From NCBI GenBank assembly GCA_003602285.1, contig QZVU01000004.1, forward strand, positions 248,001 through 312,000: 64,000 nt of DNA, written 5' to 3'. This document shows, in pieces, positions 34,978 through 44,400 of the stretch; positions within the stretch are counted from its first letter, which is position 1; every line of letters begins with the position of its first letter. The DNA comes from Arthrobacter frigidicola (GTDB lineage: Bacteria > Actinomycetota > Actinomycetes > Actinomycetales > Micrococcaceae). Position numbers and translations under genes: made by a program. Below the pieces are notes generated by a model. The model saw nothing but the letters and a program-made list of their open reading frames with translations. It did no database searches and was not told where the DNA came from.

Positions 34978-35748
34978 TTACGCCTGATCGGCGCTGCGGC
35001 GGCGGACCATGTAGGTTCCACCTGCTGCTGCAGCCAGAACGAGGCCACCGCCGAGGGCGAGGGCGCCGACGTTGGATCCGGTCTCCTGGGTGGCTCCCGT
35101 GTCAGCGCCACCGTTGGGCATGGCGCCCATCTGCGAGGCAACAAGGGTTCCACACAGTGCCGGTGAGGTCGCTGCCAGCGGAAGGTCCGGGGTCAGGTCG
35201 CTCTTGGCTTCCTGGGCGGCCGGGCTCAGGGTTGCGGGGTCGAGACCGTGGACGACGACGACGGCGGTGCCGGCTTCGAGGGCGGCCTTGGTGTCGGCGT
35301 TGACCTCGAAGGTGCGCTGGATGGTGTAGCTGCCACCCTGGCCGCCGAGCTTGACGTTCAGGCCCTCCTCGGGACCGGTGCCGCCGCTGGTGGACAGCGT
35401 GGTCACGATTCCGCCGTAGGAGGGGGCGCCTTCGGTGGTGTTGACCACGCCGTCACCGTTGGTGTCGGCAGCGGGGGTCGGGCAGACACCCTCGGCGCCG
35501 CCGTGGATGTGCTGGACGTGGGGGTAGGGGCCGTCCATGAAGGTCTCGGCGAGGCCGGAGACCTGCAGGTTGACCGTCGCCTGGTCGCCCTTAACGTCGA
35601 CGGTGATGGTGCCCGCGCCGGTGCTGCCGTTGAGCTGGCCGAGGGTGGAAGAGTAGGAGCCGTCCGCCGCCAGGGCGGGGGCGGCGGAGAGCGCCAGCAT
35701 GCCGAGGGCGAGGGAGGGTACTGCGAGGAGCCGCATGTTCTTGTTCAT
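34978..35748 (-). CDS. Secreted CHRD-like protein with C-terminal membrane anchor
   Basis: A 256-residue protein. It has an N-terminal signal peptide ending ALAA, a beta-rich CHRD-like body with QHIHGGAEG, and a Ca-binding-looking DTNGDGVVN. The C-terminus has a Gly/Thr spacer, one hydrophobic helix (ALALGGGLVLAAAAGG) and MVRRRS, the shape of a cell-wall sorting signal without an LPxTG motif. CHRD domains occur in extracellular proteins of unclear role. Four cysteines or fewer; no enzyme motif. Confidence 0.78.
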   Translation of the reverse strand: MNKNMRLLAVPSLALGMLALSAAPALAADGSYSSTLGQLNGSTGAGTITVDVKGDQATVNLQVSGLAETFMDGPYPHVQHIHGGAEGVCPTPAADTNGDGVVNTTEGAPSYGGIVTTLSTSGGTGPEEGLNVKLGGQGGSYTIQRTFEVNADTKAALEAGTAVVVVHGLDPATLSPAAQEAKSDLTPDLPLAATSPALCGTLVASQMGAMPNGGADTGATQETGSNVGALALGGGLVLAAAAGGTYMVRRRSADQA

Positions 35749-35973
35749 GGAGATCTATTTCCTTCACTGTGCGGTGAGCGCACATCTTGGGATGTGCTTA
35801 AAAGGTGTTCGGCGAGCCCTCGGGCGCGGATTGGTTGTTTGGGAAAATAACCCGAAAAATATTCAGTAGCCTTACCGTAATCCTGCGTTGTTGGTGTGTC
35901 ACACAGAAAACTTTTCCCTGTTTCCGGCGATTCCTTTGTTGCGGATGGGGTTGTGGTACTGGACCATATCCCT

Positions 35974-36231
35974 ATGGAATTGCTGAGTGCCGACGTCATT
36001 AACCTGCAGGGCCGGTCGGGTGATCTCGAGGACCTGGAGGCGCTGAGGCTGCGGAGGGTGCAGCGCCTCCTCGATGCGCGCCTTGCCTGCGAGCAGGCTG
36101 AGGCGAGCGGGAGGGACTCAGGCCCGGGCGCGGCCCAAAGCCGCTTGTGTGATGCCGTAAGGGCACTGGAGGAGGTCGACGACCTGCTGTTCAACGCCAG
36201 GCTCCGCCGGTCGGCTCCGCTCGCCGGCTAG
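35974..36231 (+). CDS. Small hypothetical helical protein
   Basis: An 85-residue reading frame from ATG 35974 (MELLSADVINL). It is almost all helix-forming, with charged segments such as LRLRRVQRLLDARLACEQAEA and AVRALEEVDDLLFNARL. High third-position GC begins near this ATG, whereas the 26 upstream codons (to GTG 35896) do not show it, so the shorter start was chosen. I see no Shine-Dalgarno sequence and recognise no family. Confidence 0.38.
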   Translation: MELLSADVINLQGRSGDLEDLEALRLRRVQRLLDARLACEQAEASGRDSGPGAAQSRLCDAVRALEEVDDLLFNARLRRSAPLAG

Positions 36232-36249
36232 CCCGCCGGCCCACGACGT

Positions 36250-36287
36250 CGCTGCCGGGGCGCACCCGACCGTGCACCCCGGCAGCG
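36250..36287. terminator. Hairpin between small ORF and ynfA-like gene
   Basis: CGCTGCCGGGG (36250-36260) and CCCCGGCAGCG (36277-36287) are perfect 11-bp arms; GCA and TGC add pairing inside the loop. It lies between convergent genes. Confidence 0.6.
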
Positions 36288-36337
36288 GCCCCACCTGCTG
36301 CGCGGCCGGGGCCCACGCCCCGGGGCGCCCTCCGCCG

Positions 36338-36676
36338 CTAGGAGCCGGGGATCCGCGGCGCGAACATAATGATGGCCACCCCGGCGAGGCACACGCCGGC
36401 CCCGAGGATGTCCCACCGGTCCGGCCGAAAGCCGTCGAGCACGACGCCCCAGGCGAGCGAGCCCGCAACGAACACACCGCCGTAGGCGGCCAGGATCCTG
36501 CCGAAGTGCGGATCGGGCTGGAGGGTCGCAAGGAAGCCGTACACACCCAGCGCAATGAGGCCAATGCCCGCCCACCACCAGGGGCGGCCTTCACGCACCG
36601 CCTGCCACACCAGCCAGGCCCCGCCGATCTCAGCGACCGCGGCCAGGGCGAAGAGCACCACCACTTTGAGGATCAT
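36338..36676 (-). CDS. YnfA/UPF0060-family membrane protein
   Basis: A 112-residue protein with four hydrophobic helices. UPF0060 marks are the start [24 protein letters not shown], the middle [12 protein letters not shown] and [20 protein letters not shown], and the end [18 protein letters not shown]. Members are SMR-like small exporters of uncertain substrate; an in-frame ATG six codons upstream is possible. It is divergent from the ArsR-ArsC fusion. Confidence 0.88.
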   Translation of the reverse strand: MILKVVVLFALAAVAEIGGAWLVWQAVREGRPWWWAGIGLIALGVYGFLATLQPDPHFGRILAAYGGVFVAGSLAWGVVLDGFRPDRWDILGAGVCLAGVAIIMFAPRIPGS

Positions 36677-36838
36677 TCCCTCAGTCTCACCCATTCCGTG
36701 GAGCGCGGTGCTCTGCCCGCCAGCGCGGCTGGCCAGATGCGCGGAGCTGGTGGAGCCTGTGAAGACGCAGGCCGAGCCGATGTGCGCGGCGACCACGGCA
36801 GGGGCCAAGTGCGCCCGTCCGGTGCGTGCCGGCATAAG

Positions 36839-36856
36839 CATAGACTGTCATCTATG
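36839..36856. promoter_or_regulatory. ArsR operator 1 at the start of the ArsR-ArsC gene
   Basis: CATAGA-CTGTCA-TCTATG: 6-bp perfect arms overlapping the ATG. Its 16-bp core ATAGACTGTCATCTAT has the ATA...TAT frame of ArsR/SmtB sites and is nearly the same as the site before the second arsC. Confidence 0.75.
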
Positions 36857-37771
36857 GATATTTCGGACTCCACGGTTGAACTGAAGCTGCTTGCCGATCC
36901 GACCCGGGCGCGGATTCTGTCGCTGATTCTTGAGAGCTCCGACGGCCGCCGCCTGGTGGGCAGTATGGCGGCAGAGCTTGGCCTGCGGCAGCCCACCGTG
37001 AGCCACCATGTGAAGGCGCTGTCGGCCGAGGGCCTGCTGCGGCGGGAGCCGGAGGGCCGGCAGGTCTGGTATTCAATTCCCCCGGATCAGGTGGACCGCA
37101 TGGCGGAGATGCTGCGCGGGAAGCGGCCGGTGCCAGTGACCGACGCGGTGCTGCGGCGGATCTCTGCGGACCTCACCACCCGCTTCGCCGGCACCTTCGG
37201 TCCTGAAACCGTCGACCGTTACGTGCGCGAAAGCCGCGCCCTGCTCGCGGAGCGGGCCGGAGCCGCCAGCCAGCTGCCGTCGCTCACCGCACGGTTCGCT
37301 GCGGACCGGCTGTCCGCCCTGGCGAAGGCCGACCGGCCGCCGGCGGATCGGGTGCCCGAAGTGTTGTTCGTCTGTGTGCAGAACGCCGGACGGTCCCAGT
37401 TGGCCGCCGCGATCCTGCGTCACCTCGCCGGGGACCGCGTGCGCGTCCGGACCGCCGGATCCGCACCGGCCGACGCAGTGCGCTCGGTCATCGTGACCGC
37501 ACTGGATGAGGTCGGCGTTCCCCTCGACGGCGAGTATCCCAAGCCGCTCACCGACGAGGTGGTGCGCGCGGCCGACGTCGTGGTCACCATGGGGTGCGGG
37601 GACGCCTGCCCGGTGTATCCGGGCCGCCGTTACCTCGACTGGGACCTTGAGGACCCGGTGGGGCTGCCGCTGCCCCGGGTAAGGGGCATCCGCGACGACA
37701 TCGAGGTCCGCGTACGCGAACTGCTCCGCTCTATGGCCGGCGGGCCGGGGAATCCGCTCGCTAATCAATAG
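36854..37771 (+). CDS. ArsR regulator fused to arsenate reductase (LMW-PTP type)
   Basis: A 305-residue fusion. Residues 1-90 form an ArsR winged helix (LLADPTRARILSLIL, RQPTVSHHVKALSAEGLL, RQVWYSI). A three-helix spacer of about 60 residues (TRFAGTFGPETVDRYVRESR) follows, known as the N-terminal part of some actinobacterial ArsC proteins. The C-terminal half is a low-molecular-weight phosphatase/arsenate reductase domain with the P-loop CVQNAGRS (Cys174) and VTMGCGDACPVYPG. The ArsR half shows no clear paired cysteines for arsenite. It would repress its own gene and reduce arsenate. An operator overlaps its start, a second one follows its stop. Confidence 0.85.
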   Translation: MDISDSTVELKLLADPTRARILSLILESSDGRRLVGSMAAELGLRQPTVSHHVKALSAEGLLRREPEGRQVWYSIPPDQVDRMAEMLRGKRPVPVTDAVLRRISADLTTRFAGTFGPETVDRYVRESRALLAERAGAASQLPSLTARFAADRLSALAKADRPPADRVPEVLFVCVQNAGRSQLAAAILRHLAGDRVRVRTAGSAPADAVRSVIVTALDEVGVPLDGEYPKPLTDEVVRAADVVVTMGCGDACPVYPGRRYLDWDLEDPVGLPLPRVRGIRDDIEVRVRELLRSMAGGPGNPLANQ

Positions 37772-37783
37772 ATGAACATCTAT
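37768..37783. promoter_or_regulatory. ArsR operator 2 before the second arsC
   Basis: ATAGATG-AA-CATCTAT: perfect 7-bp arms, overlapping the TAG stop of the fusion gene and lying 30 bases before the next start. It shares ATAGA and CATCTAT with operator 1. Confidence 0.78.
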
Positions 37784-37812
37784 GCTTTGAAAAACTCGCA
37801 GTAAGGAATTCC

Positions 37813-38226
37813 ATGAAACCCACAGTCCTCTTCGTCTGTATCCACAACGCGGGCCGGTCCCAGATCGCGGCCGGATACCTGCGCGAACTCTCCGGCGGAG
37901 CCGTCGAGGTCCGCTCCGGTGGCTCCGAACCGGGTGATTCGATCAACCCAATCGCCGTCCAGGCGATGGCCGAAGAGGGAATCGACATCTCCCGGGCCGT
38001 TCCCCAGCTCATGACCACCGAGCAGGTCCAGGCCTCCGACGTCGTGATCACCATGGGCTGCGGGGATGTGTGCCCGGTCTTTCCCGGGAAGCGCTACGAG
38101 GACTGGGAACTGGTCGACCCCAAGGGCCGGCCCCTCGAGGAGGTCCGTGCCATCCGTGACGACATCCGGTCCCGCGTCGAGAAACTGCTCGCTGGACTGA
38201 CTCCGGCCGGCGTCCAGGGGGCGTGA
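37813..38226 (+). CDS. arsC: Arsenate reductase ArsC
   Basis: A 137-residue low-molecular-weight phosphatase-type ArsC. The P-loop is CIHNAGRSQ with Cys9, followed by RSGGSEPG and the second cysteines in MGCGDVCPVFPG; the C-terminus has a charged helix. It would reduce arsenate to arsenite, in this group probably with thioredoxin or mycothiol. It has its own operator and appears to be the second gene of the ars unit. No arsenite exporter (Acr3, ArsB) lies in the window. Confidence 0.9.
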   Translation: MKPTVLFVCIHNAGRSQIAAGYLRELSGGAVEVRSGGSEPGDSINPIAVQAMAEEGIDISRAVPQLMTTEQVQASDVVITMGCGDVCPVFPGKRYEDWELVDPKGRPLEEVRAIRDDIRSRVEKLLAGLTPAGVQGA

Positions 38227-38292
38227 CGCTTCTCCGCCTGTCCTGGGCATCGCACGTGGGGCCGGAGAGGACGCGAACGCCAAAAGCCGGGG

Positions 38293-38607
38293 TCAGTGGA
38301 TGAGCTTGAGCCCGATGATGCCGCCGATGATCATCGCCAGGAAGACGATCTTCAGCAGCGACGCCGGCTCCGTGCCGGTGGCCATCGCGTAAATGATCGT
38401 CAGCGACGCACCGATCCCCACCCACACGGCGTAGGACGTGCCCACGGGCAGCGTGCGCATGGCATAGGCCAGGCCGGCCATGCTGGCAAGGATGGAGACG
38501 ACGAAGACGATCGTCGGGCCCATCCGGCTCAGGCCGTCCGACTTGCCCAACGCCGTCGCCCAGACCGCCTCAAGGACACCGGACACTACGAGCACGATCC
38601 ACGCCAT
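38293..38607 (-). CDS. sugE: Small multidrug resistance family guanidinium exporter (Gdx/SugE)
   Basis: A 104-residue four-helix transporter. The essential membrane Glu is Glu13 in VSGVLEAVWATALGKSDGL, and the GTSYAVWVGIGA loop is the SMR signature of the Gdx (SugE) branch. GGAGGAG precedes ATG 38607. It works as a dual-topology homodimer exchanging guanidinium for protons. The guanidine-III riboswitch directly upstream supports guanidinium as the substrate. Confidence 0.92.
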   Translation of the reverse strand: MAWIVLVVSGVLEAVWATALGKSDGLSRMGPTIVFVVSILASMAGLAYAMRTLPVGTSYAVWVGIGASLTIIYAMATGTEPASLLKIVFLAMIIGGIIGLKLIH

Positions 38608-38620
38608 CACAGACTCCTCC

Positions 38621-38663
38621 GGGCCGTCTTGTCGCACACCGGGTACGGCACCCATCGTCCGGG
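38621..38663 (-). promoter_or_regulatory. Guanidine-III riboswitch (ykkC-III class)
   Basis: Read on the minus strand, the element begins CCGGACGA, continues GGGTGCCGTACCCGG and ends GACAAGACGGCCC. These three blocks, in this order and spacing, are the conserved core of guanidine-III RNAs. The 3' end touches the Shine-Dalgarno GGAGGAG of the sugE gene (38614-38620), so guanidine would probably switch translation on by changing access to it. Identification is from memory of the consensus. Confidence 0.85.
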
Positions 38664-38686
38664 AACGCCCTGCTGGGCCGTTCCCT
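38661..38686 (-). promoter_or_regulatory. Extra hairpin in the riboswitch leader
   Basis: GGGAACG and CGTTCCC pair perfectly, extended by CCC/GGG, directly 5' of the riboswitch core on the minus strand and sharing three bases with it. It may insulate or compete with the aptamer fold. Confidence 0.45.
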
Positions 38687-38813
38687 CCTATTTAGTCATG
38701 CCCGGCCGGAACCGCCAAGGCCGCGGCGTCGCCGCCCGGACACAGCGCGGGCCGTTGGTGCGGCCGGCGCCTCCGGCGGGTAAACGGGCGGACCAGGTCC
38801 GGGTTCTTCCGTC

Positions 38814-39212
38814 CTACTTCGTGAGGTCCACGTGGGCCGCGATCTCCACCAGCTGGTCGGGAAGTGCCAGGTCCGTAACCCCCCAGGCGTTGCTGGCGGG
38901 CCGGTAATCGCCGAAATACTCCTTGTGGAGCGGCCCGAAGGTGGCGAAATTCTCGCGGAAGTCCCGCAGGAAGACGTTCGTTTCAATGATCTGGTCGCGC
39001 CTGGCACCAAAGTGCGCCAGGACGTGGTCGATGTTCTCGAACGCCACCCGGACCTGCGCCTCGAAGTCTCCGATGTGGAGGAAATTGCCCTCCAGATCGT
39101 GGGACAGCTGCCCGGATATTCGCAGGGTCGTCCCGACCCGCAGCCCCTGGCAGTAACCGACCGCGTCTTCCCAGGGCAGGCCGAAGCTGAAGACCGAATC
39201 CGTATTTTCCAT
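38814..39212 (-). CDS. RidA/YjgF-family protein
   Basis: A 132-residue protein of the RidA/Rid superfamily. Segments GLRVGTTLRISGQLSHD, QVRVAFENIDHVLAHFGA, IIETNVFLRDF and the C-terminal ALPDQLVEIAAHVDL are typical. The Arg that deaminates imines in true RidA (usually in the RxxVEV part) is not obvious, so a sub-group without enamine deaminase activity is possible. Start ATG 39212 is before the conserved region; ATG 39224 is also possible. Confidence 0.82.
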   Translation of the reverse strand: MENTDSVFSFGLPWEDAVGYCQGLRVGTTLRISGQLSHDLEGNFLHIGDFEAQVRVAFENIDHVLAHFGARRDQIIETNVFLRDFRENFATFGPLHKEYFGDYRPASNAWGVTDLALPDQLVEIAAHVDLTK

Positions 39213-39389
39213 CTCGTGTCCCATCTGATCGTGAAGGTCGAGGGGCGCTCCGATGGGTTTCCTCCGCCGGCACCCCATCCGGTTCCGGACGTGGGTTCAG
39301 TTCCAGTCCGGTCACTTCACGATAGGCACGGCACCCGGCCCGGAAAAGGGCTGGGGCTTCGTTGATGGAATGTGACGGGACCCCGGGCG

Positions 39390-40067
39390 TCAGTGCCCCC
39401 GGTCGATCCACTCCTGCAGGTGAGAAGCCTCCGCCCCGATGGTCGTTGAATCGCCGTGGCCGGTCAGCACCTCGGTGCCCGCCGGGAGGGTGAGCAGCCG
39501 GGTCCGGATCGACTCGATGATCGTGTCGAAGTCGCTGTAGGACCGCCCGGTGGCGCCCGGTCCTCCCGAGAACAGCGTGTCCCCGGAGAAGACCACCCCG
39601 TCGGGTCCAAGGCCCGGAGCCCGGAAGCAGACCGACCCGGGGGAGTGGCCCGGCGTGTGCACGGCGGTGAGTTCCACCCCGCCCACGGGAAACACATCGC
39701 CGTCGGTGATCCCGGCGTCGGCGGCGGTGTCCGGGTGGACCTGCTCCCACAGCATCGTGTCGGCCGGGTGCAGGTGGACGGGTGCCTTCAGCCGCACCGC
39801 GACGTCGCGGACGGCCCGGATGTGGTCGTCGTGGCCGTGGGTGAGCAGGACCGCCTTCACGGTGCGCCCGTTGACGGCGTCCACCACGGCCGTTGAGTCG
39901 TGGGCGGGGTCGATGACCAGGCATTCCTTGTCGTCACCGACGATCCACACGTTGTTGTCGACCTCCCACGTGCCGCCGTCGAGGGAGAACGTTCCGGAGG
40001 TCACCAGGTGCTCGACGCGGACCCGGCCCGTGGCGTCGGTGCGCGGGGATGCCGAACCGGCGCTCAC
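39390..40067 (-). CDS. MBL-fold hydrolase paired with mscR
   Basis: A 225-residue glyoxalase-II-like protein with [12 protein letters not shown] (HxHxDH), [23 protein letters not shown] and LTGHGDSTT. The GTG start overlaps the mscR stop by four bases. A hydrolase of this family next to the mycothiol-dependent formaldehyde dehydrogenase is a conserved actinobacterial pair (in Mycobacterium tuberculosis Rv2259-Rv2260). It probably hydrolyses the S-formyl-mycothiol made by MscR. Confidence 0.85.
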   Translation of the reverse strand: MSAGSASPRTDATGRVRVEHLVTSGTFSLDGGTWEVDNNVWIVGDDKECLVIDPAHDSTAVVDAVNGRTVKAVLLTHGHDDHIRAVRDVAVRLKAPVHLHPADTMLWEQVHPDTAADAGITDGDVFPVGGVELTAVHTPGHSPGSVCFRAPGLGPDGVVFSGDTLFSGGPGATGRSYSDFDTIIESIRTRLLTLPAGTEVLTGHGDSTTIGAEASHLQEWIDRGH

Positions 40068-41206
40068 CGTGCGGCCTCCGTTCGGGCCGCGGCAGCGGAG
40101 GCCGCACGGCCGCCGCTGATTTCCACGACGGACCGCAGCACCTTGCCGGCCTTCATCTTCTCGAAGGCGGGCTCCACGTCGCCGAGCCCGATCCGCTCCG
40201 AGACGAAGCCGTCGAGGTCCAGCCGGCCCAGCCGGTACTGGTCCACGAGCATGGGCAGGTCCCGGGAGGGCAGGGTGTCCCCGTACCAGGCCGACTTGAT
40301 CGACCCGCCGCGGCCGAAGACCTGGTCGAGCGGAATCTCCCAGGTGGTGCCGGGGTCGGGGACGCCTACGAGGACCAGACGGCCGGCGAGGTCGCGTGCC
40401 TCGAAGGCCTGCCGGAAAGTGGCGGCGATCCCGACGGCGTCGATGACGACGTCGGCGCCGAAGCCGCCGGTGAGCTCCTGGATCGCCTCGACCGGGTCCT
40501 GTTCCTTGGAGTTCACGGTGTGCGTGGCGCCGAAGGAGCGGGCCGTGGCGAGCTTGTCGTCATCGAGGTCCACGGCGATGATCGTCGTGGCGCCGGCCAG
40601 CTGCGCCCCGGCAACCGCGGCCGTGCCGACACCGCCGCAGCCGATGACGGCCACGGACTCGCCGCGCTGCACGGCACCGGTGTTGAGCACCGCACCGATG
40701 CCGGCCATCACGCCGCAGCCGAGCAGGCCCACGGCCGCGTACTGGTGCTCCTCAAGGTCACCTTCGATCTTCGTGCACTGTCCGGCGGCGACGAGGGTCT
40801 TCTCGGCGAATGCGCCGATGCCCAGCGCGGGGGAGAGCTCCGTGCCGTCGAGCAGGGTCATCTTCTGCGTGGCGTTATGGGTGTTGAAGCAGTACCAGGG
40901 CTGGCCCTTGCGGCAGGCCCGGCACTGCCCGCACACGGCACGCCAGTTCAGGATCACCCGGTCCCCCGGAGCCACCGCGGTGACGCCCTCGCCGACCGCG
41001 GAGACGACGCCGGTAGCCTCGTGCCCGAGCAGGTAGGGGAAATCGTCGCCCACCGCTCCTACCTTGTAGTGGTGGTCCGTCTGGCAGACCCCGCAGGTGA
41101 GCACGTCGACCAACGCCTCACCGGGCCCCGGATCGGGAACCAGGATGGTCTCAACGGTGGCGGGCTCGTTCTTGGCCCGGACGACGACGGCTTGAACCTC
41201 GTGCAT
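40064..41206 (-). CDS. mscR: S-(hydroxymethyl)mycothiol dehydrogenase
   Basis: A 380-residue zinc alcohol dehydrogenase. The catalytic zinc site starts with [11 protein letters not shown] and GHEATGVV. The structural zinc lobe is [15 protein letters not shown], and the NAD site is [14 protein letters not shown]. The whole looks like MscR/AdhE2, which oxidises the adduct of formaldehyde with mycothiol and can reduce S-nitrosomycothiol. ATG 41206 directly precedes the conserved start [10 protein letters not shown]. It heads a two-gene operon. Confidence 0.92.
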   Translation of the reverse strand: MHEVQAVVVRAKNEPATVETILVPDPGPGEALVDVLTCGVCQTDHHYKVGAVGDDFPYLLGHEATGVVSAVGEGVTAVAPGDRVILNWRAVCGQCRACRKGQPWYCFNTHNATQKMTLLDGTELSPALGIGAFAEKTLVAAGQCTKIEGDLEEHQYAAVGLLGCGVMAGIGAVLNTGAVQRGESVAVIGCGGVGTAAVAGAQLAGATTIIAVDLDDDKLATARSFGATHTVNSKEQDPVEAIQELTGGFGADVVIDAVGIAATFRQAFEARDLAGRLVLVGVPDPGTTWEIPLDQVFGRGGSIKSAWYGDTLPSRDLPMLVDQYRLGRLDLDGFVSERIGLGDVEPAFEKMKAGKVLRSVVEISGGRAASAAAARTEAAR

Positions 41207-41414
41207 GGAAATCCCTTTCGGCTGGGGAAGAGTCCACCGGGCCGCGGTGCCGCTCCCTGTGGAGGAACTCGTCTTCTCCACACTACTGAAGACCAGCGGA
41301 CGCACCCAGAAATGCCGCCTTCCGAAGATGAAGGTATTGACGTCTCGTCGCTATTGACGCCCTCCGAATGCGGTCTGACGATTGAAGCTCCACACAGCGG
41401 GCGTCGGAAAGATC

Positions 41415-44400
41415 ATGGAGCACGAGTTCGGGACCGGTCAGGCGAGGGAACATCCACACAATGACGGCCGCGTGGCTTACCGGTTGCTCGGACCGCTGAC
41501 GGTGACCGTTCGGGGGCAGCTCCTCCCTCTCGGGGGCGTCCGCCGCCGGGCCGTTCTGGCCCTCCTGCTCGTTGCCCGGGGCGCTTCGGTGGGCGAGGAC
41601 GCAATCATCGACGCCGTCTGGGGAGATGATCCGCCGAGTGGTGTGCGCAACGGTCTCCAAAGTCACATTTCGAGACTGCGTGCATCGTGGATGCAGGTGG
41701 CTCCGGACATGGAATGCCCGGTGCTGCGCACCCCGGGCGGATACCGCCTGGAGATGGCGAACAGCCACGTCGACGTCGACGAGGTGATCTCCTCCGTTGC
41801 TGCCGCGGGAAAATCACTGGATTCCCGCCCGGCCTCCGCTGTCGCCTTGCTCCTCCATGCACAGGGCTGTTGGCGCGGCCGGCCGCTTCAGGAGTTCACC
41901 GGGCTGCCCGGCTGGCCGGGCTCCGCACTAGCCGCGGAACAGCTCCACCTTGATGCGCTGCGCATGAGGATCACCGAGGATCTGGTCCAGGCCCGTCTTG
42001 CATCAGGGCTGTACGACGAGGTGCTGCCGGACCTGCGGCGGATGACGGCGGAGGAGGTCTTGAGTGAGCGCCCGCATCTCCTGCTGGCCCTGGCGTTGTA
42101 CCGCAGCGGGAAACCCACCGAGGCGTTGGAAACACTCCGCGGATACCGTGCGCGCCTGGCCGAGGAAGCCGGACTCGATCCTTCGGCGGAGCTCGGCGCG
42201 CTGGAAACCAACATCCTTGCGCAGCACCCCGCGCTGAAACCGCCGCGTACCAAGTCCACCACCAGCGCCCCGCGGCTTCCGCACCCCTGGCTGCGCCCTC
42301 CGACCCCCCTGCTCGGCCGGGATGCCGACCTGCAACGGGTCCGCGATGCCATGGCCGTCTCACCGCTGGTGACCTTGACCGGCACTGGAGGGGTGGGTAA
42401 GACGCGGTTGGCCATGGAAGTTGTCTCCCTTCTGGCCCGCGAACCCGATGCGTCCTCCGTGGTGGTGCTTGAGCTTTCGGCCCTGCGCCGCGGGGACAGC
42501 ATTGGCCCGGCTCTTGCGGGCATGCTCGGTGTTCGGCCCGGCCCGGAGGAACCGCTCGGAGAGGTCCTCGTCGATTACCTGAGGACCCAGCAGATGGTCC
42601 TGGTGCTCGACAACTGTGAGCACCTGCTCGGCGCGGTCTCGGACCTCGTCGAGCAGGTGATCAGTGATGGCCCGGCCCTGACGGTTCTGGCCACCAGCCG
42701 GGAGCGGCTTGGGCTCCGGGCCGAACAGGTCGTTCCGCTGGGACCGCTCTCCACGCGGACCGACCCGCCGGACTTCGGCGGGGCATCCCCGCCGGCCCGG
42801 CAGACCCACGCGGCGGCGACACTCCTGTTCGAGCAGAGCGCCAGGCGCGTCCAACCCGACTTCGTCCTCGATGGGCTGAACCGTCCGCTCGTGGACGAAC
42901 TGTGCCGGCGCCTTGACGGGCTGCCGCTGGCAATCGAACTCGCTGCCGGCCAGGTGCGCGCACTGGGCGTGACGGGCCTGCATGACCAGCTCGCCGACCG
43001 GCTGGACGTGCTGGCCCTGCCACGGCAGGGCTCACTGCGGACGGTCGTGGACCGGTCCTACGAACTGCTGACAGATCCGGAGAGGGAAATGTTCGCCGGG
43101 TTGTCAGTCTTCGACGGCGGGTTCACCCTTGAGGCCGCCGGACGGGTCGCCGCCGGGACCCTGACCGGGAGCTCCACCGTCAAGGCCCTCACCCGCCTGG
43201 TGGACGCGTCCCTCGTGGCGGTCAACCAGGACCGCACTGGTCGCCTGCGCTACTCGTTGCTGGAGACACTGCGGGCCTACGCCGCCGAGCGGCTCGCGGC
43301 GGGTTCCACATTCAACCGTACGGTGCATTTGCACACCTCCTGGGTGGTGGAGCTCGTCGAGCAGGCCGAGGGCGCTCTTGAGGGTCCCGATGAGGCGCAG
43401 TGGGTCGAAATCCTGGAAACCGAACTGCCCAATATCCGCACAGCATGGCAGGGAAGCATGAACCGGTCGGACCTCACGGCGGCCGCGCGCATCACCGTGG
43501 CCCTCGCGAACTACGCGCAGATCCACGAGCAGTCGGAACTGTGGCCGTGGGCGCGCGACCTCGCGGCCCATCACGGGCTGGCCGGCCATCCCCTGTCGGC
43601 GCCGGTTCAGAGCGCGGCCGCCCAGGCCGCGTGCCTTCAGGGCGATCTTGATGAGGCGGAGCGGCTCCTGGCAGTAGCGCGGCAGCAGGTCGAGGTGGCC
43701 CCGCAGGTTCCGCAGCGCGCCTGGTGGTGTCCGGCGTCGGCGAACATCGTGGCGATCTTCCGGGGCTCCTACCTGGAGGCGGAGAGGCTGGCCCGCGAAG
43801 CCTACGATGCGCCGTCAGTCTCCCCGTTATGGCGGGTTATCCTGCTGGCAGACATCGCCCTGGCCCGGCTCTACCGCGGTGACATCGAAGGCGCACGCGA
43901 GGCGGTAACCCCCTGCGCCCGCCGGGCGGCCGCCGTCGGTTGTCCCGCTGGCCGGTCTTTCGCGGCCTTCGTTGACGGTGAGGTGGCACTTGTCGACGAC
44001 CCGGACCGTGCGGCGGCCGCACTGGAGCAGGCTGTGGCGATCGCCCGGTCCGTCAAGGCGGGTTACGTCGAGGGCGTGGCCATGGTCTCCCTCCTCTCAG
44101 GCGCCATGCGAAGGCGGGACTACCGCCGGGCCGTGGACGCGTTTCCGGCCGTTATCGAGCATTGGCAGCGTTCGGGCATGTGGGTACAGCAGTGGACAAC
44201 CCTGCGCCTGCTGGCCGAGCTGCTTGCCGACCTCGATCAGCCCCGGCCCGCCGTCGTCCTGCTTTCCGCAGCCGATTCCGCCGCCGAAGCGTCGGTGGTC
44301 GGAGGCCCCGAGGCCGGCCGGGCCAAGGAGCGCTGGGAGTGGCTGGCCCGCCGTCTCGGCCCCCGGGACACCGCGCGCTGCGTCGCCATGGGCTCGTCCA

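Noticed and set aside
35745-36194. Minus-strand frame opposite the small ORF at 35974
   Set aside because: It crosses the promoter and start of the CHRD gene and has Ser/Arg-rich composition with no third-position GC bias.
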